Source: Rubrolithibacter danxiaensis
Lineage (GTDB): Bacteria; Bacteroidota; Bacteroidia; Sphingobacteriales; Sphingobacteriaceae
NCBI RefSeq assembly: GCF_047272945.1
Contig: NZ_JBKOPS010000013.1
Location: 38,684-102,683 of the forward strand
DNA length: 64,000 nucleotides
Reading direction: 5' to 3'
In this document: piece by piece, positions 53,810 to 63,670 of the stretch
Position numbering within the stretch: position 1 is the first letter of the stretch
How the letters are laid out: each line of letters starts with the position of its first letter
Translations under genes and position numbers: made by a program
Notes under the pieces: model-generated
Seen by the model: only the letters and a program-made list of their open reading frames with translations
Databases searched by the model: none
Told to the model about the DNA's origin: nothing

Positions 53810-54991
53810 CTATTCTTCAGCTTCTGAATGAATATAAACTTTTTGTAAAAGCGGAATACTGCTTTTTATTTTCTTAATAACATACCTGATGTCGTTTTCA
53901 GTTAGATTTGAACCCGAAGGAAGGCATAATCCTTTATTAAAAAGCCGTTCACTTGTGCCATCTCCGTAAAATTTGCAACCTTCAAATACCGGCTGTAAAT
54001 GCATTGGTTTCCACAAGGGCCGAGATTCTATATTTTCTCTCTCCAGCGCCAGTCTTATTTCTTCGGCACTAAATTTATCGTCGTCTTCAATTACAATAGA
54101 AGTTAACCAACGGTTAGAGAAGTAATCTTCATTCAATTCTTCCTGAAATTCAATTTCTTTAATAGATCCGAGCAAACGATGATAGTACAGGAAATTTTTC
54201 CTTCGCTGATATATCCTCAGGGGTAGTACTTCCATCTGTCCCCTTCCAATACCGGCACAAATATTACTCATCCGGTAATTATAACCGATTTGAGAGTGCT
54301 GGTAATGCGGCGCAACATCTCTTGCCTGCGTAGCTAAAAAACGTGCTTCTTGTATCCATTCTTCATTTTTCGAGATAAGAGCCCCGCCACCGGAGGTAGT
54401 AATTATTTTATTACCGTTGAAGGATAAAATAGCCATATCTCCGAAAGTTCCCAGCTTTTTACCTTTATAGGTAGAACCTAAAGCTTCGGCAGCATCTTCA
54501 ATTACCGGAATAGAATAACGGGTAGCAATTTCCATTATCCGGTCCATTTGTGCGGGCATTCCATATAGATGGACTACAATGATTGCTTTCGGCTTTTTAC
54601 CATGGGATAAACGATCTTTAATGGCAATTTCAAGGTATTCCGGAGACATATTCCAGGTACGCTCTTCACTATCAACAAATACCGGAGTTGCGCCCTGGTA
54701 TGCGATAGGATTAGCAGATGCAGAGAAAGTCATGCTTTGGCAAATAACCTCATCTCCGGCCTGAACTCCCAAAATTATTAATGCAAGGTGCAAAGATGCA
54801 GTTCCGGAACTTAAAGCTGCAACATGTATATTATTTCCAAGATAAGAAGACAAATCCTGTTCAAATCCATCCACATTTGGCCCCAATGGAGCTATCCAGT
54901 TCGTTTCAAAGGCATTCTGCACATAATTAAATTCTTTCCCACCCATATGCGGTGACGACAACCAAATCTTTCTATTCATAAGTGTAGACAT
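53810..54991 (-). CDS. DegT/DnrJ/EryC1 sugar aminotransferase (PglE-like)
   Basis: A 393-residue PLP enzyme of the DegT family: IWLSSPHMGGKEFNYVQNAFETNWIAPLG at the start, AALSSGTASLHLAL, and the PLP Lys in SFNGNKIITTSGGG. This start and the adjacent 4,6-dehydratase match PglE-like enzymes, which make UDP-4-amino-4,6-dideoxy-GlcNAc. Start is either 54991 or the Met five codons in (54979), which aligns better with the usual beginning MNRKIWLSSP. It is 34 bp before the dehydratase gene. Confidence 0.9.
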   Translation of the reverse strand: MSTLMNRKIWLSSPHMGGKEFNYVQNAFETNWIAPLGPNVDGFEQDLSSYLGNNIHVAALSSGTASLHLALIILGVQAGDEVICQSMTFSASANPIAYQGATPVFVDSEERTWNMSPEYLEIAIKDRLSHGKKPKAIIVVHLYGMPAQMDRIMEIATRYSIPVIEDAAEALGSTYKGKKLGTFGDMAILSFNGNKIITTSGGGALISKNEEWIQEARFLATQARDVAPHYQHSQIGYNYRMSNICAGIGRGQMEVLPLRIYQRRKNFLYYHRLLGSIKEIEFQEELNEDYFSNRWLTSIVIEDDDKFSAEEIRLALERENIESRPLWKPMHLQPVFEGCKFYGDGTSERLFNKGLCLPSGSNLTENDIRYVIKKIKSSIPLLQKVYIHSEAEE

Positions 54992-55133
54992 TAGACATGA
55001 GTAAATTTTTAAACCATACTAGGGTAATAATTAACTAAAAAATAAAAAATTAAATTATACTATTTTCAACCTGTTCGGCACCATAGAAACTTTAAATCGG
55101 GGAATAATGTTTAGCTAAAGAGGCAAAAAATTT

Positions 55134-56183
55134 TCAACATCTGTATAAAGGGAACCTATTGTTTGCTGCTTCTTTATCTTTACACCTCTCTTCCACCAGT
55201 GAATTATAGGCAGAAAGATTTGCAATATATCGCCAGGTTTTAAAGCTTAAATGCAAATCAGAAAAACCTGATTTAAATTCAAAAAGAGAATCTTCCTTCC
55301 CGCCAACCCCACCGCCCAGATGCAGATAGCTCATTCCAAGGCTTTTACCCAACACCGCTGCTTCATGAAAAAGCAGTTTCATAGGTGCATCGGGTAAAAA
55401 TTCATTACGGGTGGCCGCTAAATGAAATTGCATGATATTATTGGAGAGGGTTACTATTCCGCCGGAAGTAATTTCTCCATCATAATAAGCTAATAGCAGC
55501 TTACTCTCAAAATCATCTGAGTTAAGCAGATCGAAGAAATACTGATCGTCAAAAAAGTAATAAGAGGAGGCATTCACCTTTATCATATTTTCATTATAGA
55601 TTTTAACAAACTCTATAATTTCTTCTTTGGTAGATGCTTCTTTAACTTCAAAGCCCTTACGTGCCAACTGGTTTACTTTTTGCCTGATAGCTCTGCGATA
55701 CCTCAGTTTTTGCTCTTCAAGAGGTAATTGCAAGTCAATTGCTACCGTTTTGCCATTATCAAATATTCCACCAAGTCTTTCTAAGAGAAGTTCCTGATTG
55801 ATGATCGGATGAAGTCGTGAAAATACACTTACAATATTTTCATTATTCAGAAAATTTGAGAATGCCTCCTTAAAATCTTGTATTATTTTACCATTTAAGT
55901 CTTCAAAGGGTAAACTTGAAATGGGGCCTGCATATCCATATACAGACGTACAATCATAAAATGCTGATCCTTCAATTTCTCTTTTGATTAATGGCAATGC
56001 AATAAAATCATCCTGAAATTGAAAAACAAACAGAAAAGGATTTCCGGCTTTTTCCAAAGAATTATAGTACCAGGTATGATAAAAATCATACATAACGGAA
56101 TTTTGGATATACTTGTTCCATAACTCCTTTTCATGTATTGAAATAATATAGTAAGGCATGTAGACGTTAACCTCCATATTCAT
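55134..56183 (-). CDS. FemAB/GNAT-like transferase
   Basis: A 349-residue protein with the double GNAT-like fold of FemAB-related enzymes. The first domain about 10-160 is followed by a helical spacer with a basic stretch (KLRYRRAIRQKVNQLARKGFEV) and a second domain (SKLLLAYYDGEITSGGIVTL, then MSYLHLGGGVGGKEDSLFEFKSGFS). Such proteins in polysaccharide loci are often predicted to add acyl or aminoacyl groups to sugars. No signal peptide, so cytoplasmic. The start may be the Met three codons in. Confidence 0.75.
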   Translation of the reverse strand: MNMEVNVYMPYYIISIHEKELWNKYIQNSVMYDFYHTWYYNSLEKAGNPFLFVFQFQDDFIALPLIKREIEGSAFYDCTSVYGYAGPISSLPFEDLNGKIIQDFKEAFSNFLNNENIVSVFSRLHPIINQELLLERLGGIFDNGKTVAIDLQLPLEEQKLRYRRAIRQKVNQLARKGFEVKEASTKEEIIEFVKIYNENMIKVNASSYYFFDDQYFFDLLNSDDFESKLLLAYYDGEITSGGIVTLSNNIMQFHLAATRNEFLPDAPMKLLFHEAAVLGKSLGMSYLHLGGGVGGKEDSLFEFKSGFSDLHLSFKTWRYIANLSAYNSLVEERCKDKEAANNRFPLYRC

Positions 56184-56230
56184 AGCGTAAAAGTTTTATG
56201 TTTTTTAAAATCCCGTACATAAAATATAAT

Positions 56231-57001
56231 CTAAACTGGTGTCTGAAAGAACTTTAATTCAGCAAGTGCTCCTCTTAAATAAAAAGATTTGTCAATTAAG
56301 CTAAGTGCTAATTCCCTTTTTGATACCAGGCAGACTGTAGATAACTCTAAGTTATTAAAAAAAGAAATAACTCTTTGCAATAAATTATAATCAATATCCG
56401 TTTTAAATACCAGGCATTTACTGTCTATTAAAGTAGCTATAGATTTATTAAGGTAAATAAGCTCTGAAATACCTTTATTTATTTTGGAGATTTGAAAAAA
56501 AACATTGTCGTTTTTATTTACAGAAGGATTCGTATTTCCGTTTCTCTTAAAATAACTCGTTATATCGTACCAATATTTACAGTTTAAGATTTCCATTCCG
56601 AGCTCTAAATACCATGAAAATATTTTTTTATTTTTTTCAAAAACCTCTACTTCTAAGTCGCTTAAATTGAATTGCTTTCGAAGAATGCTTAAGGAATTTA
56701 CTAACAAAAAAGAGCCTATTTGCAATTGCGAGTATTGCTTATCCACTACTAAAGCATTGAGAAAAACGGTATCGTTAATTTTGATTGATATAAATCCTAC
56801 GATCTTTTCTGTTTCAACACAGGTGGCATAAAAGATACGATTTTCATCACCCTCCAAAATATTAATAAGATAGCTATCAAAATTATTAAACATAGAGTAG
56901 AAAGAAATTTCCTGTTCTACACTATTTAGTTCAAACAAATTTTTGATTTTATTAATAATATTTTCTTCATAGTAAGGAAGTTCTGTAAAAAGTAGATTCA
57001 T
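56231..57001 (-). CDS. GNAT-family N-acetyltransferase with unknown C-terminal region
   Basis: A 256-residue protein. The N-terminal part to about 145 is GNAT-like (FYATCVETEKIVGFISIKINDTVFLNALVVDKQYSQLQIGSFLLVNSL, the acetyl-CoA strand-loop-helix). The rest (about 155-256) is a second alpha/beta segment with no recognised motif, possibly a degenerate second GNAT. It is 78 bp from glmS. Role as a sugar N-acetyltransferase is inferred from context. Confidence 0.65.
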   Translation of the reverse strand: MNLLFTELPYYEENIINKIKNLFELNSVEQEISFYSMFNNFDSYLINILEGDENRIFYATCVETEKIVGFISIKINDTVFLNALVVDKQYSQLQIGSFLLVNSLSILRKQFNLSDLEVEVFEKNKKIFSWYLELGMEILNCKYWYDITSYFKRNGNTNPSVNKNDNVFFQISKINKGISELIYLNKSIATLIDSKCLVFKTDIDYNLLQRVISFFNNLELSTVCLVSKRELALSLIDKSFYLRGALAELKFFQTPV

Positions 57002-57079
57002 AAGACGATGAATATTACTCTCTGATAGAAAATGTTTTAAATGAACACTTTCTACAGGAAATTCAGATGGAAGTATACC

Positions 57080-58915
57080 TTATTCTACCGTTACAGATTT
57101 GGCCAGATTCCTCGGCTGATCTACATTGCATCCTCTCATAACTGCGATGTAATAAGACAACAGTTGCAATGGAATGGTAGCTAACAGTGGTAGAAAGGCT
57201 TCGCTTACTTCAGGAATTTCAATAACATAATCTGTCATTTTTTTAATCTCGGTATCACCTTCAGAAACTATTGCGATAACTTTTCCCTTACGAGCTTTCA
57301 CTTCCTGTATATTGCTGATCACTTTTTCGTAAGATGAATGCTTTGTTGCAATAAATACAACAGGCATTTCTTCATCTATCAGGGCTATCGGGCCATGTTT
57401 CATTTCCGCAGCAGGATATCCTTCTGCATGTATATAGGAAATCTCTTTAAGTTTAAGAGCCCCCTCAAGTGCTACTGGAAAAAGATTACCACGCCCAAGG
57501 AATAAGCAATTTCTTGAATCTTTAAACTTGTATGCAATCTCCTTTATAATTTCGCTTACCTGAAGTGTTTTTTCAACTAGCTGAGGAATCTGTTCGAATT
57601 CAGTTAAATATTCTATCAGCTTGCTTTCTTTGATAGTTCCCCTTAATTGCGCTGTGTAAAAAGCAATTAAAGTAAGTACCGTTACCTGCGCTGTAAAGGC
57701 TTTTGTTGAAGCAACCCCAATTTCAGGTCCGGCGTGGGTATAAACACCTCCATCAGTTATACGTGGTATTGAAGCACCAACAACATTACAAACCCCAAAG
57801 ACTGTAGCACCTTTTGCTTTTGCCAGTTCCAGCGCGGCCATAGTATCTGCTGTTTCTCCTGATTGAGAAATTGCAATTACAATATCTTTTTCACTTATTA
57901 TCGGGTTACGATACCGGAATTCTGAAGCATATTCAACTTCTACCGGAACACGGGCACACTCTTCGATGAGATATTCGCCGACAAGGCCTGCATGCCAGGA
58001 AGTTCCACAAGCAATAATAATAATCCTGTCGACATTTTTAAGTTTTTCTGCATATTCATTAATACCTCCCAGCTGAACTTTACCCTGATGAGGATATATA
58101 CGTCCTCTCATGCAATCTTTGATAGACCTGGGCTGTTCGTATATCTCCTTTAACATAAAATGATCAAAACCGCCTTTTTCCAACATCTCCAGTTGCAATT
58201 CAAGTTGCTGTACATAAGGAACACATACGGTATTATCAATTCTCTTGATTAAAAGATCTTCTTTTGTTAAATACGCTATTTCATTATCGTTTAAATAAAT
58301 AACATTTTTAGTGTATTCCACAATTGGTGTAGCATCTGAAGCAAGGAAATATTCACCTTCGCCTACTCCTATTACAAGCGGGCTACCTTTCCGGGCAGCT
58401 ATAAGTTTTTCAGGCTCATCTTCGCTCATTATTACAATTGCGTAAGCTCCTATTACTTCATTTAAAGCTACCCGTACAGCTTCATCAAGGCTTAATCCAG
58501 CTTCCTTCTGTATATTTTCTATCAAATGAATCAGTACTTCAGAATCGGTATCACTTTTGAAAGTATGGCCCTTTTCAATTAAAGCCTCTTTAATAGTATT
58601 GTAATTTTCTATAATACCATTGTGAATAATAGTTAATCTTCCGTTCTGAGAAGTGTGAGGATGGGAATTTCTGTCGCATGGGGCACCGTGTGTAGCCCAA
58701 CGTGTGTGGCCCATTCCTACTTTCCCTTCTACATCTGCATCCTTAACATGTTCTAAAAGATCGTTTACTTTACCAGTTTTCTTGTAAAGTTTGAGTGATT
58801 TATCCATTATTGCTACACCTGCACTATCATAGCCGCGGTACTCAAGTCGTTGCAAACCTTTAATAATTATCGGGAACACATCACGATGTCCGATGTAACC
58901 TACAATTCCACACAT
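57080..58915 (-). CDS. glmS: Glucosamine-6-phosphate synthase (isomerising)
   Basis: A 611-residue GlmS. Cys2 (MCGIVGYIG) is the glutaminase nucleophile; GHTRWATHG and HNGIIENY follow. Two SIS isomerase domains are in the second half (ACGTSWHAG, SQSGETADT, then LGRGNLFPVALEGALKLKEISYIHAEGYPAAEMKHGP), with the DQPRNLAKSVTVE end. It makes glucosamine-6-P, the entry to UDP-GlcNAc. Its place inside the sugar locus suggests a dedicated supply, though it may also be the cell's only copy. Confidence 0.97.
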   Translation of the reverse strand: MCGIVGYIGHRDVFPIIIKGLQRLEYRGYDSAGVAIMDKSLKLYKKTGKVNDLLEHVKDADVEGKVGMGHTRWATHGAPCDRNSHPHTSQNGRLTIIHNGIIENYNTIKEALIEKGHTFKSDTDSEVLIHLIENIQKEAGLSLDEAVRVALNEVIGAYAIVIMSEDEPEKLIAARKGSPLVIGVGEGEYFLASDATPIVEYTKNVIYLNDNEIAYLTKEDLLIKRIDNTVCVPYVQQLELQLEMLEKGGFDHFMLKEIYEQPRSIKDCMRGRIYPHQGKVQLGGINEYAEKLKNVDRIIIIACGTSWHAGLVGEYLIEECARVPVEVEYASEFRYRNPIISEKDIVIAISQSGETADTMAALELAKAKGATVFGVCNVVGASIPRITDGGVYTHAGPEIGVASTKAFTAQVTVLTLIAFYTAQLRGTIKESKLIEYLTEFEQIPQLVEKTLQVSEIIKEIAYKFKDSRNCLFLGRGNLFPVALEGALKLKEISYIHAEGYPAAEMKHGPIALIDEEMPVVFIATKHSSYEKVISNIQEVKARKGKVIAIVSEGDTEIKKMTDYVIEIPEVSEAFLPLLATIPLQLLSYYIAVMRGCNVDQPRNLAKSVTVE

Positions 58916-58950
58916 AGTATTAGTTAGTAAAATTTTAAAATTTGATATTA

Positions 58951-60087
58951 TCAGTTCAAGTTGTAATTCATATTTGAACCGAGATTGGTTTTAAGTAATT
59001 TATCTATACTAGCTTTGCTTAATGTTATCCCTTCTGTATTAATAATAAAGGGGTTGCCTATAACCAGATTTAAATTGGGTTCACGTAATTGCCTTAGATC
59101 AAATGAAGATGTTTTATTATTTCTAAAGGATGGATTTAAGATAGTTATATTTCCACTAACCTTCTCTCCAATTAATGATTTTTTATTATTACAAGCAATA
59201 TGCAATCCTTTTGAAGATCCAAAGTCCTTATGATTTTTTAAATAAATTGAAATATTTTTATCAACTGATCCATAAAGCTTTTCTAAACTGAGTGAAATAC
59301 CTTTCCCCAAATTACTTTCTGTTCGGGCATTTACTATCTTAACATTCTTTACTTCATCCATATAACTATTTGGCTCTATATCTATACCACACATTGGCGG
59401 AGTTCCATTATTATTTGCTGTATAGGTATCTTGAATAAGCAGGCTATCTACGCTTATTATAGAAATTCCGTTACGTCTATTAGACACGCAACTAGAACTC
59501 ATTATTTTTATATTTTTTGATGGATTTCTTTTTATTCCGTTGATATAAATCCCATCACCCCAACAATTAGAAATTTTTGCATTATAAATTGAAATATTAG
59601 AGGAGTTTGTTATCTTAATTCCCATTCCCCATTCACCTGATTTGCCTAAATGTTTATTCCCATCCCCTATTAAAACAGGATTTATTAAAGATATCTGAGA
59701 TGAACTTTCAATTAAGAATATGGCATAATGTGCTTTACTGCTCGGTAATAACCGGATTTCAGAACCTTTCGGGAATTTCAAAATACTATTAGATTTTATT
59801 CTAAGTCCTGAATCATTAATCAGTAAGGGAAAAGCTGGAAATATTATGTTATTATTTCGATTTAATACATTTTGAATATAATTTGTATAATCTACTGTCC
59901 CATCTTTCACATATCCTTTAGGTAAGGCATCCTCTAATCTAAATCCATCGTTTAAATTGAATTTCTGCAAAGCAGCGATGGGTTTATCTATTGTGTTACT
60001 CAAAGAATTCTTTTTATCTATTGCTTCTTTCTGTCCGCTATAATTTATTGTCAGGAAGAAAAGAACTATATTTAGATAGAATATCAT
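58951..60087 (-). CDS. Secreted right-handed beta-helix (pectate-lyase-fold) protein
   Basis: A 378-residue protein with an N-terminal hydrophobic signal (MIFYLNIVLFFLTINYSG). The body is a right-handed parallel beta-helix: repeated short strands with N/S/G turns (LINPVLIGDG, IKITNSSNISIYNAKISNCWGDGIYINGIK, RNGISIISVDSLLIQDT). It has the layout of polysaccharide lyases or epimerases, but no catalytic set can be assigned. Being exported from the polysaccharide locus, it may trim or modify the polymer. ATG start at 60087. Confidence 0.75.
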   Translation of the reverse strand: MIFYLNIVLFFLTINYSGQKEAIDKKNSLSNTIDKPIAALQKFNLNDGFRLEDALPKGYVKDGTVDYTNYIQNVLNRNNNIIFPAFPLLINDSGLRIKSNSILKFPKGSEIRLLPSSKAHYAIFLIESSSQISLINPVLIGDGNKHLGKSGEWGMGIKITNSSNISIYNAKISNCWGDGIYINGIKRNPSKNIKIMSSSCVSNRRNGISIISVDSLLIQDTYTANNNGTPPMCGIDIEPNSYMDEVKNVKIVNARTESNLGKGISLSLEKLYGSVDKNISIYLKNHKDFGSSKGLHIACNNKKSLIGEKVSGNITILNPSFRNNKTSSFDLRQLREPNLNLVIGNPFIINTEGITLSKASIDKLLKTNLGSNMNYNLN

Positions 60088-60099
60088 ATTTAAAAACTC

Positions 60100-61119
60100 T
60101 TAAGGTTCAACTGGAATCTCAACCATCCTATCACATTTGGCAAAAGCTTTACCTGAACTTATATTCATATATTTAGTAATATCCTGATTCCCTGATAGCA
60201 TTTTAACTAATGCTCCAGGTATATTTACTCCAGATTCATGAGTAAAAGGATAACCACCGCCAAAGCGAGGATTTAATTCAAGAATATATAGTCCTTTACT
60301 TGTTTCAAAAACATCGCAATCTAAATTTCCTAAATGTTTAAGTCCCTTTCCTAATTTGGCACCAAGTACATGAAAGCGTTCATCTGAAACTGTTTGAGCC
60401 TTATCTGTTTCTCCATCCCTCATTGCAAGTTTCTTTTTAGCAAAACTCGCAATATAATTACCATTCAAATCGTTAAAAACATCCATTCCATACTCTTGGC
60501 CAGACAGCCTTTCTTGAATAAGAATAGCCTGATTGATACTGTTTTTTGAAACCTCTCCTAAAATAGTTCTATTTAACCGAAGGGATAAAAGTTTATATGT
60601 AAGTTTAAGTTCTTCTTCGTTTTCAACGCACTCTATTCCTATAGAAGCACTACCCCATCTTGGTTTAATTATTAAAGGAAACCTCACTTCTTGATTATGT
60701 ATTGCATCAAGAGCATCTGAAAGAGTGATATATGTTTGAGGAGCATTTACTCCAATACTATCTAAAAATTTTTTTGTATTCCACTTATCAAAACAAATGT
60801 CAATAACAGAAGTATCAGAAACGATAGCAGTTACCCCAACTTCAGCAAACAAAGATTTGTTTGCTGCAATTATTGGTAATTCCAAATCATTCAAAGAGAC
60901 TAAAGCTTTTACATTATTTTCTTTACAAATAGAAAGCAAATTACTTATATATGTTTCATCGTATATAGAAGGCACTTTAAATGCAATATCAGCATCCACA
61001 AGAGCAGGAGCATTTAATTGGACATCAGTAGCTATTACTTTCCCAGAGCCGCGAAGAGCCTCTTTAAAATAATTAACCAAATAATTTCTCCTGCCGGCAC
61101 AAGTAAGTAGTATATTCAT
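60100..61119 (-). CDS. ATP-grasp ligase (carbamoyl-phosphate-synthase-like)
   Basis: A 339-residue ATP-grasp enzyme: N-terminal pre-ATP-grasp Rossmann (MNILLTCAGRRNYLVNYFKEAL), central ATP lid region (FPLIIKPRWGSASIGI, ILIQERLSGQEYGMDVF), and metal-binding C-terminus (ILELNPRFGGGYPFTHESG). Such enzymes in capsule loci are thought to ligate an amino acid or other acid to a sugar or intermediate. Substrate unknown. Followed 12 bp later by the beta-helix gene. Confidence 0.82.
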   Translation of the reverse strand: MNILLTCAGRRNYLVNYFKEALRGSGKVIATDVQLNAPALVDADIAFKVPSIYDETYISNLLSICKENNVKALVSLNDLELPIIAANKSLFAEVGVTAIVSDTSVIDICFDKWNTKKFLDSIGVNAPQTYITLSDALDAIHNQEVRFPLIIKPRWGSASIGIECVENEEELKLTYKLLSLRLNRTILGEVSKNSINQAILIQERLSGQEYGMDVFNDLNGNYIASFAKKKLAMRDGETDKAQTVSDERFHVLGAKLGKGLKHLGNLDCDVFETSKGLYILELNPRFGGGYPFTHESGVNIPGALVKMLSGNQDITKYMNISSGKAFAKCDRMVEIPVEP

Positions 61120-61223
61120 TTATATTTAAATTAGAGTAAATTCTGAGGTTATTAACCGAAGTAGTTGATAAACAAGTTTCTAATATTATTTTAGAATAAA
61201 CTTTATATTATTCCACTATTCTT

Positions 61224-61751
61224 TCACCTAACCATTTCATGTTTCAGAACAGATATTATTACCCGATCTTTGAGCCCTCCATTAGTAAAAACATCTTGTC
61301 TTAATGTCCCTTCCATTTGCCCTCCCAATTTAAGATTGATGTTTATCATGGGCATGTTATCTGAAAGATGATGACTATAAATTTTATTTAATCTTAAATA
61401 ATCGAAAGAATAAATAAGGATCGTTTTTTTTATATCAAATCCATATCCTTTCCCCCAATACTCTTTTGCGCCAATTCCCATATATGATTCAGCTTTCAAA
61501 TTCTTATAATCAATGCTTTTTAAGCCGGCGAATCCGATGGGTGTGTTATTAGATTTAAGACAAACTATAAAATCTTTTCTTGAAGAATCTGTTGAGACTT
61601 TTCTCAACCATTGTTCAGTAGCTATTGCAGAGATTGGATAATCAAAAATAATAAGAGATTTTCTTACATCATTATCATTTATCCAATTTACTTTAAATTG
61701 AACATCACTGATTTCCATCGGACGCAAATAAATTTCATTGCCTTCTATCAT
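61224..61751 (-). CDS. GNAT acetyltransferase (RimJ/RimL-like)
   Basis: A 175-residue single-domain GNAT of the RimJ/RimL type: YLRPMEISDVQFKVNWINDNDVRKSL, then AESYMGIGAKEYWGKGYGFDIKKTIL (acetyl-CoA binding) and LNKIYSHHLSDNMPMININLKLGG. Members in polysaccharide loci (such as PseH) acetylate amino-sugars, so N-acetylation of the amino-dideoxy sugar is a fair guess. ATG start at 61751. Confidence 0.82.
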   Translation of the reverse strand: MIEGNEIYLRPMEISDVQFKVNWINDNDVRKSLIIFDYPISAIATEQWLRKVSTDSSRKDFIVCLKSNNTPIGFAGLKSIDYKNLKAESYMGIGAKEYWGKGYGFDIKKTILIYSFDYLRLNKIYSHHLSDNMPMININLKLGGQMEGTLRQDVFTNGGLKDRVIISVLKHEMVR

Positions 61752-61841
61752 ATTTTTAATAAGATTAACTGTTAAACTTTATCAGGAAGATATTGATATA
61801 CCTTGAATACTTATCAATGTTTTTTATAACTCTTTCTATGC

Positions 61842-62492
61842 TCAAACAAGAGCGTTATTGATGGATTGTTTTTCTTTGCGATAAACGTCTAAAGGTTTTC
61901 CATCAGGTATTATCTTTATGTCACTTCGTTGTATCACTTTTTGAATAGTTCTAATAAAAATTTTAGCATCAAGCTTAAAAGTTAAGTTTTCTACATAATA
62001 AGCATCAAACTCCAATCTATCTTCCCATTTTAAGAAATTTCTACCAGAAATTTGTGCTAATCCTGTCATTCCAGGTCGTACATTATGTCTTGTAAATTCT
62101 CGTTCAGAATAAAAAGGCAGATACCTAACCAATAATGGTCGGGGGCCTATAAATGACATATCATTTTTAATTACATTTATAAGCTGAGGTAACTCGTCTA
62201 ATGAAGTCTTTCTTAAAAAACTTCCAATTTTAGTTAACCTTAAATAATCTGGCAATAAAGCCCCTTGTTTATCATATAAATCAGCCATAGATTTAAATTT
62301 GATCACTGAAAATATATGTCCCTTATAACCCGGCCGCTTCTGAAAGAAAAAAGGATTTCCTTTATATGTAATACTTAGAATAATGCAGAGCAAAATAAAA
62401 ATTGGAGACAATAGTAAAAGAGAAATTGTCGCAATACATAAATCCAGTAATCTTTTAAAATATTGTTTATACATAAGACTATAGTTATACAT
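61842..62492 (-). CDS. Undecaprenyl-phosphate sugar-phosphate transferase (PglC-like)
   Basis: A 216-residue monotopic phosphoglycosyl transferase: one N-terminal membrane helix (LDLCIATISLLLLSPIF), then QKRPGYKGHIFSVIKFKSM, DEL near LRKTSLDELPQLINV, SFIGPRPLLVRYLP and GLAQISGRN. This minimal form is PglC-like and starts the repeat unit by moving a sugar phosphate to undecaprenyl phosphate. The start may be the Met at 62474 (MYKQYFKRLLDL). It directly follows the glycosyltransferase gene. Confidence 0.93.
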   Translation of the reverse strand: MYNYSLMYKQYFKRLLDLCIATISLLLLSPIFILLCIILSITYKGNPFFFQKRPGYKGHIFSVIKFKSMADLYDKQGALLPDYLRLTKIGSFLRKTSLDELPQLINVIKNDMSFIGPRPLLVRYLPFYSEREFTRHNVRPGMTGLAQISGRNFLKWEDRLEFDAYYVENLTFKLDAKIFIRTIQKVIQRSDIKIIPDGKPLDVYRKEKQSINNALV

Positions 62493-62521
62493 CCTATTAA
62501 ATATTCAGTATTGGTAAATTG

Positions 62522-63670
62522 TTATGAAGCATTTAAAATTTCGAGCATATGCTTGTTGACCTTATTTACATCAAATTTTTCTTCTGCATATTTTCTACCG
62601 TTCTTTCCAAATCTTATAATTTCTTCCGGATTCCTTATCAGAAATTCTAATTTAGAAACAAGGGCCTGAACATCTTTAACAGGAGTCAAAAAGCCGGTTC
62701 TTTCATTCTGAACAACGTTTACTGTTTCCTTACAACCAACCCAATCTGTTGTTATTATTGCCCTTCCCATTGCTAACCCTTCTAATAAAGATCGTGGCAC
62801 CCCTTCTCTATAATAGGAAGGTAAAACAACAGCCGATGCATTTTTTATAAAAGGACGAACATCTGTTACCCAACCTTTGTAATCTAATATTCCATCAGAT
62901 TGTATTTTTCGATATAAATCTTCACTTATACAATCTACACCGGTGGGATGATAACCGCCTAATAAAGTAAATTTCACATTCGGATATTTTGCTTTGATTG
63001 CTTTTGCGGCTTCATAATATTCTCTAACTCCTTTTGCATTTATAAGTCTAGACATCATAACAAAACCTATAGAATTTGTATCTGGCATAGAATTTTCATA
63101 ATGAGACAGATCAACACCTGAGCCGTTAACTATATAGGTATTACTGTTTACGTCAATAATTTTAGCATCTATAAGTTCCTTATAATCATCCTCATTTTGA
63201 AAAATTATCTTTAATCTACTACTTGAACGAAGACTAAAGCGTAACAAACGCTGAGTTATTTTTCCCGCTGCACTACTTTTACCATCTTCAGTAAAGTTAT
63301 AACCCAAACCTGTTAACATAGCGATAATACCTTTTACTTTACAGTAAGAGGCGAGTAGTGATCCAAAGATTATCGGTTTAAAAGTATAGGAAAAAAATAT
63401 ATCCGGTTTTATTTTTTTAATTATTGAATATAGTTGCAAGATATATTGAATATCTCCCAGTATTGAAATACTATTTCGTAATAAATCATTTTCATAGATA
63501 ATAACACCTAAGTTATTAAGGGCAACTCTGTGTCGTTCTTCTGTAATTTTAGGCGTGAAAACATATACTTGATTATTTTTAACCAATTCTTCAATTAATT
63601 TTCCTCTAAAATTAATTAGAGAACCTGGTGTACTGCACGAAATAATTATTTTTTTCTTGTTTTTTTTCAT
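62522..63670 (-). CDS. Family 4 glycosyltransferase
   Basis: A 382-residue GT-B glycosyltransferase of GT4 type (PglA-like): N-terminal Rossmann with KIIISCSTPGSLINFRG, and C-terminal donor domain (FVMMSRLINAKGVREYYEAAKAIK, LPSYYREGVPRSLLEGLAMGRAIITTDWVGCKETV, the EX7E region). It would add the second sugar after PglC. ATG start at 63670. The 141 bp before the terminator at 63812 hold no gene. Confidence 0.92.
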   Translation of the reverse strand: MKKNKKKIIISCSTPGSLINFRGKLIEELVKNNQVYVFTPKITEERHRVALNNLGVIIYENDLLRNSISILGDIQYILQLYSIIKKIKPDIFFSYTFKPIIFGSLLASYCKVKGIIAMLTGLGYNFTEDGKSSAAGKITQRLLRFSLRSSSRLKIIFQNEDDYKELIDAKIIDVNSNTYIVNGSGVDLSHYENSMPDTNSIGFVMMSRLINAKGVREYYEAAKAIKAKYPNVKFTLLGGYHPTGVDCISEDLYRKIQSDGILDYKGWVTDVRPFIKNASAVVLPSYYREGVPRSLLEGLAMGRAIITTDWVGCKETVNVVQNERTGFLTPVKDVQALVSKLEFLIRNPEEIIRFGKNGRKYAEEKFDVNKVNKHMLEILNAS

